From an uncultured Eubacteriales bacterium (GTDB taxonomy: Bacteria; Bacillota; Clostridia; Christensenellales; CAG-138): 64,000 nucleotides of DNA. Each line of letters begins with the position of its first letter. Position 1 is the first letter of the stretch. Below are positions 24,548 to 33,305 of the stretch, one piece after another. The stretch covers positions 34,197 to 98,196 of the forward strand of contig CACWYB010000011.1 of assembly GCA_902765005.1 (NCBI GenBank). The letters run 5' to 3'. The position numbers were made by a program, and so were the translations under genes. Under the pieces are notes generated by a model. It made no database searches, was not told the DNA's origin, and saw only the letters and a program-made list of their open reading frames with translations.

Positions 24548-25432
24548 ATGCCCGCGATCAAAAGCGTTCCGGAACTGATTGAACAAGAGAAGCACTGTCT
24601 GATGGTGCCCTGTGTGTATGATTGCGCCTCTGCGCGGGCGGCGGAGCTGGCCGGGTATAAGGCCATTCTGCTCAGCGGCGGTGAGGTAGGGGAGGTTCTG
24701 GGCGGCATCAGCGAGGATGAGATGTCCGAGGAGGAACTCTTCTTTGTTGCATCCCATATCTGCGCCTTTTCCCCTTTGCCGCTGATCATCGATTGCGGCT
24801 GCTTTTCATCGGCACCTGTATCCGTCCATCGCTGGGCGGAGAAGTTTGCCAAGGCCGGCGCCATGGCGCTTTTGATCGAGGACGAAGATGACCTGGACCG
24901 GGAGGCCTTCCTGGCTATGGTTCGCGCGGCGCTGCATGCCTGCCGCGGCACTCGCTGCGTGGTCATTGCCCGTTCCAACCGCCCGTTGAATACACCGGAG
25001 CAAATCGAGTATGTGGCGAACATGCTGAACGAAGCCGTGGATCTTGGCGCCTACATGACCATGGCCTGCGGGCTGCACAGCATGGATCAGGCCAGAGCCA
25101 TCGCCCAAAAGGTGAAGGGCCCCAAATTCTATCCCGATCAGAATTCACATAACGGCGTGGCCGAAGTGGTAAACGAAGAGATCTACGCCATAGGCTATCC
25201 CATGATCTCCTTCCATTATATGCTTAAGATCGCCATGGCCGGCATGGTGGAGTACGGCATCAAAGATCTGGAGGCCGGCAACAACATTCCTTCCAATGAG
25301 GTGAAGCTTATCAATGGATACGCCGGGCACAGCGCCCTGCCGCTGTTCGACTATCAGGCCAAGTTCGATCGCCAGGCAGAGTACACCGGCGTCCGCCGGA
25401 TCTTCCGGGTACCGGGCGACAGGGTCGACTGA
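24548..25432 (+). CDS. PEP mutase/isocitrate lyase superfamily protein 1 (degenerate metal site)
   Basis: 294-residue TIM-barrel protein of the PEPM/ICL superfamily, shown by VPCVYDCASARAAELAGYKAILLSGG and CVVIARSN. The usual Mg-binding DxDxG loop after strand 3 is replaced by IDCGCFSSAP, and the E-D strand motif reads LLIEDEDD. It has no ICL-type KKCGH catalytic loop. It may therefore be non-catalytic or use altered chemistry, perhaps as a partner of the better conserved paralogues at 31325, 32322 and 35497. It is the first gene of the operon. Confidence 0.75.
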   Translation: MPAIKSVPELIEQEKHCLMVPCVYDCASARAAELAGYKAILLSGGEVGEVLGGISEDEMSEEELFFVASHICAFSPLPLIIDCGCFSSAPVSVHRWAEKFAKAGAMALLIEDEDDLDREAFLAMVRAALHACRGTRCVVIARSNRPLNTPEQIEYVANMLNEAVDLGAYMTMACGLHSMDQARAIAQKVKGPKFYPDQNSHNGVAEVVNEEIYAIGYPMISFHYMLKIAMAGMVEYGIKDLEAGNNIPSNEVKLINGYAGHSALPLFDYQAKFDRQAEYTGVRRIFRVPGDRVD

Positions 25433-25441
25433 GGAGGACAT

Positions 25442-26368
25442 ATGAGAAAGATTATCGATGGTCATGTGCACATTTCCCGGTTTCATCCCCTGCCCTGGAC
25501 CGATCCGCTGACCGGAAACACGCGCTTGGAGCGGGGCATGCTGATCGGCGGAAACGGAGTGCCCAGAAGGTCACTGCCTTCCTTCTTCGTTGACTCCTGC
25601 TACCCGGTGGAGTCCCTGATCGCCACATTGGACGAGAACGGGGTGGAGAAAGCAGCCATCATGGCGCACCTGGATTCGGAGATCTGCGAAACAGCCCTGG
25701 AAGCCCAGACCAAATATCCTGAAAGGCTGGCTGCGGCCATCTCCCTTGCCCCCAAGGCAGAGAGTGCGGAGCAGCTGAAGTATTGGAATGACCAGGGCAT
25801 CCACCTGCTCAAATTTGAAATGCGCGGTATGGAGGAAACTTTCCCCGGGACCACGGTGGAAACGCAGGAGCTGGCTGCCATGATCGACGTGGCGGACCAG
25901 CGGGGCATGACTTTGACCATCGACCCCAGTCCGGCTTCCTTCCCCTGCTATCGGCCGGACTGCATGGCCCGCATGATTGCTAAGCACCCCGACCTGAAGG
26001 TGGTCATCTGCCATCTGGGCTTGCCCTACAAGGGCATTGAGCGGGATGAGGACGTGTTCACCAAGTGGAAGTCCATGGTCCTGCTGGCCAAGAACCCCAA
26101 TGTATATCTGGATGTAACGGCCATCCCGGATTTGTTCGTAGAGGAAAATTTCCCCTATCCGTCCGCTATGGATCTGTTCCGGTTCGTCTTTGAGCAGGTC
26201 GGCCCCAAGAAATTCATTTGGGGCACAGACATCCCCGGCACCTTCCGCAACGCCACATACTATCAGATGATTCAGGCTTTTGAGCGGGTGCCGTTCCTGA
26301 GTGAGTCGGATAAGGACGACTTGTTCTACAACAACGCAAACCAAGTTTACTTCGGGTTTCCGAGGTAA
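25442..26368 (+). CDS. Amidohydrolase family protein (PF04909 type)
   Basis: 308-residue TIM-barrel metal hydrolase. N-terminal IDGHVHI supplies the HxH metal pair. ICHLGLPYKG, with a conserved His, and WGTDIPGTFR, with the catalytic Asp, follow in the expected order. Members of this branch act as lactonases or decarboxylases on carboxylated rings and chains. The gene starts 9 bases after the PEPM-like gene behind GAGGAGG, so it is co-translated. Here it probably opens a lactone or removes a carboxyl group in the same catabolic route (inference). Confidence 0.82.
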   Translation: MRKIIDGHVHISRFHPLPWTDPLTGNTRLERGMLIGGNGVPRRSLPSFFVDSCYPVESLIATLDENGVEKAAIMAHLDSEICETALEAQTKYPERLAAAISLAPKAESAEQLKYWNDQGIHLLKFEMRGMEETFPGTTVETQELAAMIDVADQRGMTLTIDPSPASFPCYRPDCMARMIAKHPDLKVVICHLGLPYKGIERDEDVFTKWKSMVLLAKNPNVYLDVTAIPDLFVEENFPYPSAMDLFRFVFEQVGPKKFIWGTDIPGTFRNATYYQMIQAFERVPFLSESDKDDLFYNNANQVYFGFPR

Positions 26369-26390
26369 AGAATAAAAAGGAGGAAAGAAA

Positions 26391-27806
26391 ATGAAAAAGT
26401 TCGTCAAAATCGTTTCTCTCCTGCTGGCGCTCGTCATGTGTGTGGGCCTCGCGGCCTGCGCGGATGCCGGCACGGCGAGTACCGGTGAAGCGAAGGAAGA
26501 CAAAACCGCTTCTTCCGCGAAGGAAGGCTCCGGCACCGGCCGTGATGTGGGTCTTGAGCAGCCCGAAGCAGCCAAGGATCTGGAAGGCACATTTGAAGTG
26601 GGCGTGGTCTGCGCCCTGTCCAGCACCCATGCGGCCACCAACGGCTGGCTGATGGCGAGTCTTGAAGCCACCCAGGCCTATGTGAACGGCAACGGCGGCA
26701 TTGACGGCAAGAAGCTGATCTACACGCTGTACGATCCCGAGAGCGATGCTTCCACGCTGAAGCAGCGTCTCACCGACATCAAGAACAGCGGCGCGGTCTT
26801 TGCCGTTGCCGGCGTCAACGATGCCCTGGCGCCCGCCGCGGCGCAGTGGGCGGCTGAGAACGAGTATCCCGTGTTCGTCACGTCCAACACGTCCACCCAG
26901 AACACCCTGGGCAACTACTCCGACTACGCCTTCATGATGGGCAAGAACGCCTGGGGCTTCGGCAAGATCTTGGCGCTCCATTGCGTGGGTCAGGAAGGCA
27001 AGAAGAACTTCGTGTTCGTGGGCACCGACGGCGCGGCCACCATCGACGCCGAGAACTTCCTGCTCTATGAGGGCAAGAAGATCGATCCCGAGTTCGAGAT
27101 TCTGGGCAGCTTTCGCATCAACTTCAACGACACCGAGTTCTCCAACATCATCGCGGCCGCCACGGCTCTGAATCCTCAGATGGTGCTGCAGCAGGGCGGC
27201 GGCCCCAACTTCGTGTCCTTCTGCCAGCAGGCTTCTCTGTTCGGCCTGTTTGACTTCTGCGATGTGTACAACGACCTGGTGACCGACGCGTCCACCAACC
27301 AGCCCCTCATCGAGGGCGATGAGTTCCCCTACGGCAAGACCCATGGTATCACCACCCTGCCTTTCTGGGATATCAAGAACATGGACGAGGATCTGCAGTA
27401 CTTCTACAAGCTCTGGTCCGAGACCAAGATTGCCACGGATAACGGCTATCTGGTGTCCGAGCACGCCCTCAACTACTACAACATCATGAAGTGCATGCTG
27501 ATGGCTGTGGATGACTGCGTGAAGAACGGCCAGGATTACACCGATCCCAAGCTGCTCAGTGCGGCTATCTCTCGGGTGAAGTGGACTGATTACAACGGCG
27601 ACCACTATTTCCGCACCGGCATCGACAACCAGTTTGCCAGCAACCTGTACTACGGCACCTCCGCTAAGAGCGACGAGTACCCCGGCGTGGCCATCTGCGG
27701 CGACGATTGGGAGACCTACACCAGCGAGCAGTTCCTGCCCAGCGCCGAAGAAATGGCGGCCTGGGGTGCCGAGCATGGCTACGATGTGAGCCGCTTTGCC
27801 AACTAA
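26391..27806 (+). CDS. Liv-type ABC transporter substrate-binding lipoprotein
   Basis: 471-residue periplasmic-binding-fold type I protein (Leu/Ile/Val-binding family). The signal peptide ends in the lipobox LAAC (Cys near residue 23), followed by a Ser/Thr/Lys-rich tether. The mature domain starts with VGVVCALSSTHAATNGW and contains the YDPESDASTLKQRL segment typical of the family. It would deliver the ligand to the LivHMGF complex encoded just downstream. The context suggests a branched or hydroxylated carboxylate rather than leucine. Confidence 0.9.
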   Translation: MKKFVKIVSLLLALVMCVGLAACADAGTASTGEAKEDKTASSAKEGSGTGRDVGLEQPEAAKDLEGTFEVGVVCALSSTHAATNGWLMASLEATQAYVNGNGGIDGKKLIYTLYDPESDASTLKQRLTDIKNSGAVFAVAGVNDALAPAAAQWAAENEYPVFVTSNTSTQNTLGNYSDYAFMMGKNAWGFGKILALHCVGQEGKKNFVFVGTDGAATIDAENFLLYEGKKIDPEFEILGSFRINFNDTEFSNIIAAATALNPQMVLQQGGGPNFVSFCQQASLFGLFDFCDVYNDLVTDASTNQPLIEGDEFPYGKTHGITTLPFWDIKNMDEDLQYFYKLWSETKIATDNGYLVSEHALNYYNIMKCMLMAVDDCVKNGQDYTDPKLLSAAISRVKWTDYNGDHYFRTGIDNQFASNLYYGTSAKSDEYPGVAICGDDWETYTSEQFLPSAEEMAAWGAEHGYDVSRFAN

Positions 27807-27826
27807 CGAATCGTAATCCACAACTT

Positions 27827-27854
27827 GCCGACCTGCGGGAAACCGCAGGTCGGC
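27827..27854 (+). promoter_or_regulatory. Stable intercistronic hairpin after substrate-binding gene
   Basis: A perfect 12-bp stem GCCGACCTGCGG/CCGCAGGTCGGC with a GAAA tetraloop and no T-run. It probably protects the upstream mRNA or partially stops transcription, so that the binding protein is made in excess over the permease. Confidence 0.65.
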
Positions 27855-27901
27855 CCCTATCCGACTTTTCGCGCATCAGATGCGCTTCGGGGAGAAAGAG
27901 C

Positions 27902-28780
27902 ATGAGCATTCAATCAATTCTTCTGAACCTGGTCATCGGCATGTCCGCCGGTTTGATGACCTACCTGACGGCGTCAGGCATGAGCCTCATCGTTTCCGGC
28001 ATGGGCACCATGAACTATGGACAGGGCGCGTTCTACATTCTGGGCGCCTATATCTGTTATTATGCTACGGCTGCAGGCGTTCCCTTCCTGCTCTCTTTGG
28101 GGCTGGGGCTGCTGGTCCCCGGTCTGGTAGGCTCCATCGTGGAGTTCCTGCTTAGGCCCTTAAACGGTAAAGATTCCAACGGAAGCCTTTCTCTCCTGGT
28201 GACCATGGGCTTTTCCTACATCCTTTGCGATGCCATTGTCATGGCGGTGGGATATCGGGTGCGCGCCACGCCGCTGCCCAGCTTTCTCAAGGGCGCGGTG
28301 ACCATCCCCGGCGCGGCCATATCCTTCCCCAAATACTATTTCTTCACCATCGCCTTCTCTTTGGCCATCGGCGCTGCCCTGTGGTTCGTCTTTAACCACA
28401 CCAAGATCGGCATGTACTTCAGAGCCATCATCAGCGACCGGGCCATGGTGGAAAACCTGGGCATCAATGTAAACCTTCTCTATGTGCTGATGTTCATCAT
28501 CGGCACAGGACTCGGCGGCCTTGCCGGCGCTTTGAATGCCCCCATCCAGGGCATCTCCCCCAAAGCGGGCCTGACGGTCTTTGCCAGCGTCATGCCGGCG
28601 CTGCAGATCGGCGGCATGGGCAACATCAAGGGGTGTTTGCCAGCTGCCATCGTGCTGGGCGTGATCACGGGCATCGCGGCCATCATCATTCCCACCTACT
28701 ACAACTGCGTGGCGTCCGCGGTCATGGTCGTGATCCTGTTCTTCCGGCCCAACGGGTTGTTCACCAAGAAGGAGGCCTGA
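27902..28780 (+). CDS. livH: Branched-chain amino acid-type ABC permease, LivH
   Basis: 292-residue inner-membrane permease with about eight helices. The LivH/LivM coupling motif reads DRAMVENLGINVNLLYVLMF (near residues 180-200), and the amphipathic N-terminus and TMNYGQGAFYILGAY are typical. The start at ATG 27902 follows GGGGAGAAAGAG. It is followed one base after its stop by livM. Confidence 0.92.
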   Translation: MSIQSILLNLVIGMSAGLMTYLTASGMSLIVSGMGTMNYGQGAFYILGAYICYYATAAGVPFLLSLGLGLLVPGLVGSIVEFLLRPLNGKDSNGSLSLLVTMGFSYILCDAIVMAVGYRVRATPLPSFLKGAVTIPGAAISFPKYYFFTIAFSLAIGAALWFVFNHTKIGMYFRAIISDRAMVENLGINVNLLYVLMFIIGTGLGGLAGALNAPIQGISPKAGLTVFASVMPALQIGGMGNIKGCLPAAIVLGVITGIAAIIIPTYYNCVASAVMVVILFFRPNGLFTKKEA

Positions 28781-28781
28781 C

Positions 28782-29759
28782 ATGAAAAAGATCGGTCGTG
28801 CGGGCAAAAGCGCCATCCTGGCCGCTGTCTTCCTGCTTGCTTTCGTACTCATCGGTATCTTCGGCGATGAAACGCTGATCAACATCAGCTCCCGCATCAT
28901 CATCATGGCTCTGTACGCGGAGAGCTTCAATTTGATGTTCGGGTATACCGGCATGACGAGCATCGGCCACGCCCTGTACTTTGGCTTCGGCGGATACTCC
29001 TTCATGATCTTCATGACCAAACTCAACATGGCCATCCTGCCTGCTGCGGTTTGTTCCTGCTTGCTGGTCATTCCGGTGGCTCTGCTGCTGGGCACCGCCG
29101 CCCTGAAAAACAGCATGCTGACCTTCAGCTTTTTGACCATGGGCCTTTGCACCACGGTCCAGCTGGTCATCTATAAAACCAAGTCCATCGGCGGGACCGT
29201 GGGTATCACCCACTACTTCCTGCCCACCTGGCTCAGCGATTACCGAACGCTGTACTTCTTCATCTTCGGCGTGGTGGCCGTGTGCATCACTATCATTTAT
29301 CTCATCTGCATCTCTCCCTACGCCCAGATGCTTCAGGGCGTTCGTGAAAACGACCAGCGGCTCACCTTCCTGGGGGTCAACGTGACTAAGATGCGGGTCA
29401 GCGCCTTCGTCATCGCCGCACTGTTCGCCAACGTGGCGGGCATCCTGTACGCCTTCCGGAACGCAGGCGTTTACACTACCTCCCTGGACGGCAACATCTC
29501 CATGCAGGCCATCATGATGGCCATCGTGGGCGGCAGTTCTTCCTTCTTCGGTCCGATACTGGGATCCATCATCATAACGGTGCTGCAGAACTTCCTGTCC
29601 CTGAAGACCATGTACTTTGAATTCGTCATCGGCATCGTGATCCTGTTGACCGCATACTTCATGCAGGGTGGCATCATGGGCCGCGAGGGTATCGTGCAAA
29701 AGGCCATCGCCTCCATTCAAAGGCGGAAAGCAGCAAAGAAGGAGGGGGACAAGCAATGA
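28782..29759 (+). CDS. livM: Branched-chain amino acid-type ABC permease, LivM
   Basis: 325-residue second permease. The family signatures GYTGMTSIGHALYFGFGGY and the coupling loop RENDQRLTFLGVNVTKMRVSAFV are clear, with about nine helices and a basic C-terminus (RRKAAKKEG). It overlaps livG by four bases. It pairs with LivH to form the transmembrane channel. Confidence 0.92.
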   Translation: MKKIGRAGKSAILAAVFLLAFVLIGIFGDETLINISSRIIIMALYAESFNLMFGYTGMTSIGHALYFGFGGYSFMIFMTKLNMAILPAAVCSCLLVIPVALLLGTAALKNSMLTFSFLTMGLCTTVQLVIYKTKSIGGTVGITHYFLPTWLSDYRTLYFFIFGVVAVCITIIYLICISPYAQMLQGVRENDQRLTFLGVNVTKMRVSAFVIAALFANVAGILYAFRNAGVYTTSLDGNISMQAIMMAIVGGSSSFFGPILGSIIITVLQNFLSLKTMYFEFVIGIVILLTAYFMQGGIMGREGIVQKAIASIQRRKAAKKEGDKQ

Positions 29760-30514
29760 GCGACGAAAGAAAGATCATCCTGGAAACCAAGAACGTCTCC
29801 CGTTACTTTGGCGCGTTGAAGGCCGTGGACAACGTAAGCCTGCAGATCTACGAGGGCGAGTCCCACGCCATCATCGGCCCCAACGGCGCCGGCAAGTCCA
29901 CCTTCATGGACCTGATTATCAACCGCACCGCACCTTCCGAGGGCAAGGTCTTCTTTGAGGGGAAGGATATCACGAAGAAAAAGCCCTATGATATCGCCAA
30001 TCTGGGCATCTCCAAGTGCTTCCAGATCAGCCAGCTCTTCCCCAAGCTCACATGCTGCGAAAACGTGCGCATCGCCCTAATCAAGCACCACGGTAGAATC
30101 TTCGACATGCTGCCGAAGAAGGAGAACTACCTGCGGGAGGAATGCCGCAACGTGCTCGCCATGGTAGGCATGCAGGATCATATGGATGACTCCGCCCGCT
30201 TCCTCTCCTACGGCGATCAGCGCCGACTGGAGATCGCCATCACCTTGGCCATGGAACCCAAGCTCCTCATGCTGGATGAGCCCACCGCCGGCGTGGCGCG
30301 GGCCGAAGGCTATGAGATCATGAAGATGATCCGGGATCTGGCCAAGGCAAAGGATTTCACCGTCATCTTCATCGAGCACGATATGGACATTGTGTTCAAC
30401 TATGCTGACAGGATCTCCGTTCTCAGCCAGGGCGCCCTGGTGACCACGGACACGCCTGAGCGGGTGAAGGAAAACAAATTCGTGCAGGAAGCATACTTCG
30501 GAGGCTCGCTATGA
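29756..30514 (+). CDS. livG: ABC transporter ATP-binding protein, LivG
   Basis: 252-residue ATPase. Walker A is GPNGAGKST, the signature is LSYGDQRRLEIA (the LivG-type LSYG variant), Walker B is LLMLDEPTAGV and the switch His is in IEHDMD. Start and stop overlap livM and livF by four bases each. It energises transport together with LivF. Confidence 0.94.
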   Translation: MSDERKIILETKNVSRYFGALKAVDNVSLQIYEGESHAIIGPNGAGKSTFMDLIINRTAPSEGKVFFEGKDITKKKPYDIANLGISKCFQISQLFPKLTCCENVRIALIKHHGRIFDMLPKKENYLREECRNVLAMVGMQDHMDDSARFLSYGDQRRLEIAITLAMEPKLLMLDEPTAGVARAEGYEIMKMIRDLAKAKDFTVIFIEHDMDIVFNYADRISVLSQGALVTTDTPERVKENKFVQEAYFGGSL

Positions 30515-31224
30515 TTCTTGAGATCAATCATCTGAATTCCTTCTATGGCTCCAGCCAGATCCTGTTCGATATGAACCTGAAGGTGGACAGGACCGAGTCT
30601 GTCTGCATTTTGGGCAGAAACGGCGTGGGTAAATCCACCACCATGAAGTCCATCGTCGGCTTGCTGAACCCCCGCAACAAGAGCCACATCGAAGGGGAGA
30701 TCAACTACTGCGGCAAGAATTTGACCGGCATGCCTTCCTTCAAGATCGCCCGGCAGGGCATCGCCTATGTGCCTCAGGGCCGCCACATTTTCCCCACCCT
30801 TTCCGTCAAGGAAAACTTGCTCATTGCTCAGCGCAAAGGTGTGGAGGGAAACAATGAATGGACCATCGAAAAGATCTATGAGCTCTTCCCCCGCCTGAAG
30901 GAACGTGAAACCTTCAAGGGCGGCCGTCTCAGCGGCGGCGAGCAGCAGATGCTGACCATCGCCCGAGGGCTCATGCAGAATCCCAAGTTGCTGTTGCTGG
31001 ACGAGATCACGGAGGGCTTGGCTCCGATCATCGTCAACGAACTCAAGGGCGTGATCCAAACCCTGCGGGAGCAGAACGTGACCATACTGCTGGCGGAGCA
31101 GAACGTGAACTTTGCCCTTGGCACCTCCACCCGGACCTATATCATTGAGAAAGGCGCCGTAGTCTACGAGGGCGAAACGGCCGCCATTCCGCGGGAGATC
31201 CTTAGCAAACACTTGGGCCTCTAA
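30511..31224 (+). CDS. livF: ABC transporter ATP-binding protein, LivF
   Basis: 237-residue ATPase. Walker A is GRNGVGKST, the signature is LSGGEQQML and Walker B is LLLLDEITEGLAP, where Ile replaces the usual Pro after the catalytic Glu as in other LivF proteins; AEQNV replaces the switch His by Gln, again as in LivF. It ends the contiguous five-gene transporter set. Confidence 0.94.
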   Translation: MILEINHLNSFYGSSQILFDMNLKVDRTESVCILGRNGVGKSTTMKSIVGLLNPRNKSHIEGEINYCGKNLTGMPSFKIARQGIAYVPQGRHIFPTLSVKENLLIAQRKGVEGNNEWTIEKIYELFPRLKERETFKGGRLSGGEQQMLTIARGLMQNPKLLLLDEITEGLAPIIVNELKGVIQTLREQNVTILLAEQNVNFALGTSTRTYIIEKGAVVYEGETAAIPREILSKHLGL

Positions 31225-31232
31225 TGAAACCA

Positions 31233-31264
31233 TGTTCGGCAGGTGCGCCCCCCGGGGCCCCTGC
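31233..31264 (+). promoter_or_regulatory. Intercistronic hairpin after livF
   Basis: TCGGCAGG/CCTGCCGA arms around a GC-rich loop, without a T-run, between livF and the second PEPM-like gene. It may mark a processing site or a weak stop. Confidence 0.45.
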
Positions 31265-31324
31265 CGATCCTTGCGTTTGGCCCGGGGGACAACAGAGCAC
31301 ATATGCGGAAAGGAGAACGAACCC

Positions 31325-32302
31325 ATGCCTGCACAAAAAAGCTTCTATCAACTCTTCAAGGAAAACAAGGAAATCATCTGGGCGCCCTGTATCTATGACT
31401 GCGTCAGTGCAAAGGTAGCGGAGGACATCGGCTTTAAGGCGCTGACCATTTCCAGCTATGAGCAGCGGCATTCCTACGTGGGCTTTCCCAGCATGACGCA
31501 GGATGAAATGTACGCCAGCGCCTCCTATATGCTCCGCTGTTCCAACCTGCCCATTCTGGTGGACGGTGAGGACGGCGGCGGCACGCCCATGGAGGTGTAC
31601 AAGAACGTGAAGCGCTTTGCGGAAGCTGGTGCCATGGCGATTTCCATCGAGGACATGTTCAACGATTCCGCTATCGGCCTTCGGGTGATCGGTGTGAAAA
31701 CTTCCGGAAAAACCTACTCCATTCGGAATAAGATCATCCCCAAGGAGATTTGGGCGGCCAACGTTCAGGCGGCAGTGGAGGCCTGCAAGGGCACGGACTG
31801 CATGGTCATTGCCCGGGTGGATTCCACCGAGACCGTGGATCGGGGTCCCATCAAAATGCGGGGGAAGGCAGGGCTCTCCTTTGACGAAGCCATCGAGCGT
31901 GCCCAATTGGGCGTGAAGATGGGCGCTCCCATGACCATGATCCAAAACATCTGCTATCCCGGCGGCGACGAGGAATGGAAGCGCATTCAGCAGGAAGTCC
32001 CCGGCTTCCACTGCTATCCCGATATCCACGCCGATAACGGCGTCAGCGATGTGGAGGACGTTTCCAAGCTCTACGACCTGGGCTTCCAGATGATCACCTG
32101 TCATGCCTTCATGAAGGGCGCCTGGAAGGGCATGCTGGAATACGGCCGCCATGTGTTTGAGGACAAGAACACGATCTTTACGGAGAACGACGACTTTGGC
32201 TATCCCATCTACCAGATCAGCCCCATCACCAATCCGGAGGTGGCGGAGATGTCCGATCGGTGGGTCAACACCATTTTGACCCTAAAGGGCGAAAACAACT
32301 GA
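31325..32302 (+). CDS. PEP mutase/isocitrate lyase superfamily protein 2
   Basis: 325-residue PEPM/ICL-superfamily enzyme. Mg-binding acidic residues appear as LVDGEDGGGTP, the strand-4 acid as ISIEDMF, and the substrate-loop arginine as CMVIARVDS. It has a long insertion before DEAIERAQLG. The phrase GAPMTMIQNICYPGG is shared with paralogue 3. The start at ATG 31325 lies behind AAAGGAGAACG. The likely activity is a C-C lyase or decarboxylase on a 2-hydroxy or 2-oxo diacid; the true substrate is unknown. Confidence 0.8.
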   Translation: MPAQKSFYQLFKENKEIIWAPCIYDCVSAKVAEDIGFKALTISSYEQRHSYVGFPSMTQDEMYASASYMLRCSNLPILVDGEDGGGTPMEVYKNVKRFAEAGAMAISIEDMFNDSAIGLRVIGVKTSGKTYSIRNKIIPKEIWAANVQAAVEACKGTDCMVIARVDSTETVDRGPIKMRGKAGLSFDEAIERAQLGVKMGAPMTMIQNICYPGGDEEWKRIQQEVPGFHCYPDIHADNGVSDVEDVSKLYDLGFQMITCHAFMKGAWKGMLEYGRHVFEDKNTIFTENDDFGYPIYQISPITNPEVAEMSDRWVNTILTLKGENN

Positions 32303-32321
32303 GAAAGGCGAGGCAAAGAAG

Positions 32322-33269
32322 ATGGCCGCTGAAAAATCGATCAAACAACTGTTGGAAGCGAAAGAATTCGTGTGGGCGCCCTGCGTCTATGACTGTGTCA
32401 GCGCGCGGATCGTTGAAATGGTGGGATACAACGCCTGCCTGGTTTCCAGCTGTGAGCTGGAGTTCTCCATGAACGGCATCCCTGCCGGCCTTTACAACTG
32501 GGAGGAATACATCTGGGCGGCAGAGCGCATCTGTAACTCCACCAAGCTTCCCGTCATCATGGACGGCGAAAATGGCGGCGGCACCCCCATGCAGGTGTAC
32601 CGCAACTGTAAGCGCCTGGCGGAGGCCGGCGTCATGGCTATCTCCATTGAGGACACCCTTTCCGGCGCGGTGGCCGTAGACTATGCCTACGGGCATGGCC
32701 GCGGGTACATGGATCGGGAGCTGTGGGCCACCAACGTGGCCGCAGCCTGCGACGCGGTGAAGGGAACGGATTGCATGATCATTGCCCGGACGGACTGCAA
32801 GGGCGGCGGCGCTGCCCAGACCGGAGCCATTGCGGACAATGAGTTTTGCCTTGGCCTGGATGAGGCGATCCTGCGGGCACAGATGGGCGCCGCGGCTGGC
32901 GCGCCCATTACCATGATCCAGAACATCTGCCATGCCGGCTGCGAGGACGAGTGCCGGCGGATCGCCAGAGAGGTGCCGGGATATCATTTTTACCCCGATG
33001 TTCACGCCACCAACGGCGTGCCCGATGCCACCATGGAGCAGATGCAGGAGTGGGGCTTCCAGCTTGTTTCCAACCATGCGGCCATGAAGGGTGCCACCAA
33101 GGGGATGCTGGAGTACCTGAGCAACAACTTTAAGAACAAGAACTCCGTCTATTCGGAGAACGATGAGTTCGGGCTGGGCCATGTGTTCACCCCCTTCAAG
33201 ATGGAGGAGTGGATCGAGCGGGACAGGAAATTCATCGAATACGAGAGAAAGCTGCGCACCGGTCGATAA
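32322..33269 (+). CDS. PEP mutase/isocitrate lyase superfamily protein 3
   Basis: 315-residue paralogue closest to protein 2: MDGENGGGTPMQVYRN (metal loop with Asn for the second Asp), ISIEDTL, CMIIARTDCKGG and GAPITMIQNICHAGC. It starts 19 bases after the previous stop behind AAGGCGAGG. The pair 2 and 3 look like products of an internal duplication and could form a hetero-oligomer. No KKCGH loop is present, so it is not a classical isocitrate lyase. Confidence 0.8.
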   Translation: MAAEKSIKQLLEAKEFVWAPCVYDCVSARIVEMVGYNACLVSSCELEFSMNGIPAGLYNWEEYIWAAERICNSTKLPVIMDGENGGGTPMQVYRNCKRLAEAGVMAISIEDTLSGAVAVDYAYGHGRGYMDRELWATNVAAACDAVKGTDCMIIARTDCKGGGAAQTGAIADNEFCLGLDEAILRAQMGAAAGAPITMIQNICHAGCEDECRRIAREVPGYHFYPDVHATNGVPDATMEQMQEWGFQLVSNHAAMKGATKGMLEYLSNNFKNKNSVYSENDEFGLGHVFTPFKMEEWIERDRKFIEYERKLRTGR

Positions 33270-33305
33270 TCTGCTCGGCTTGGCTCAGAAGGGAAAGGAG
33301 CTTCC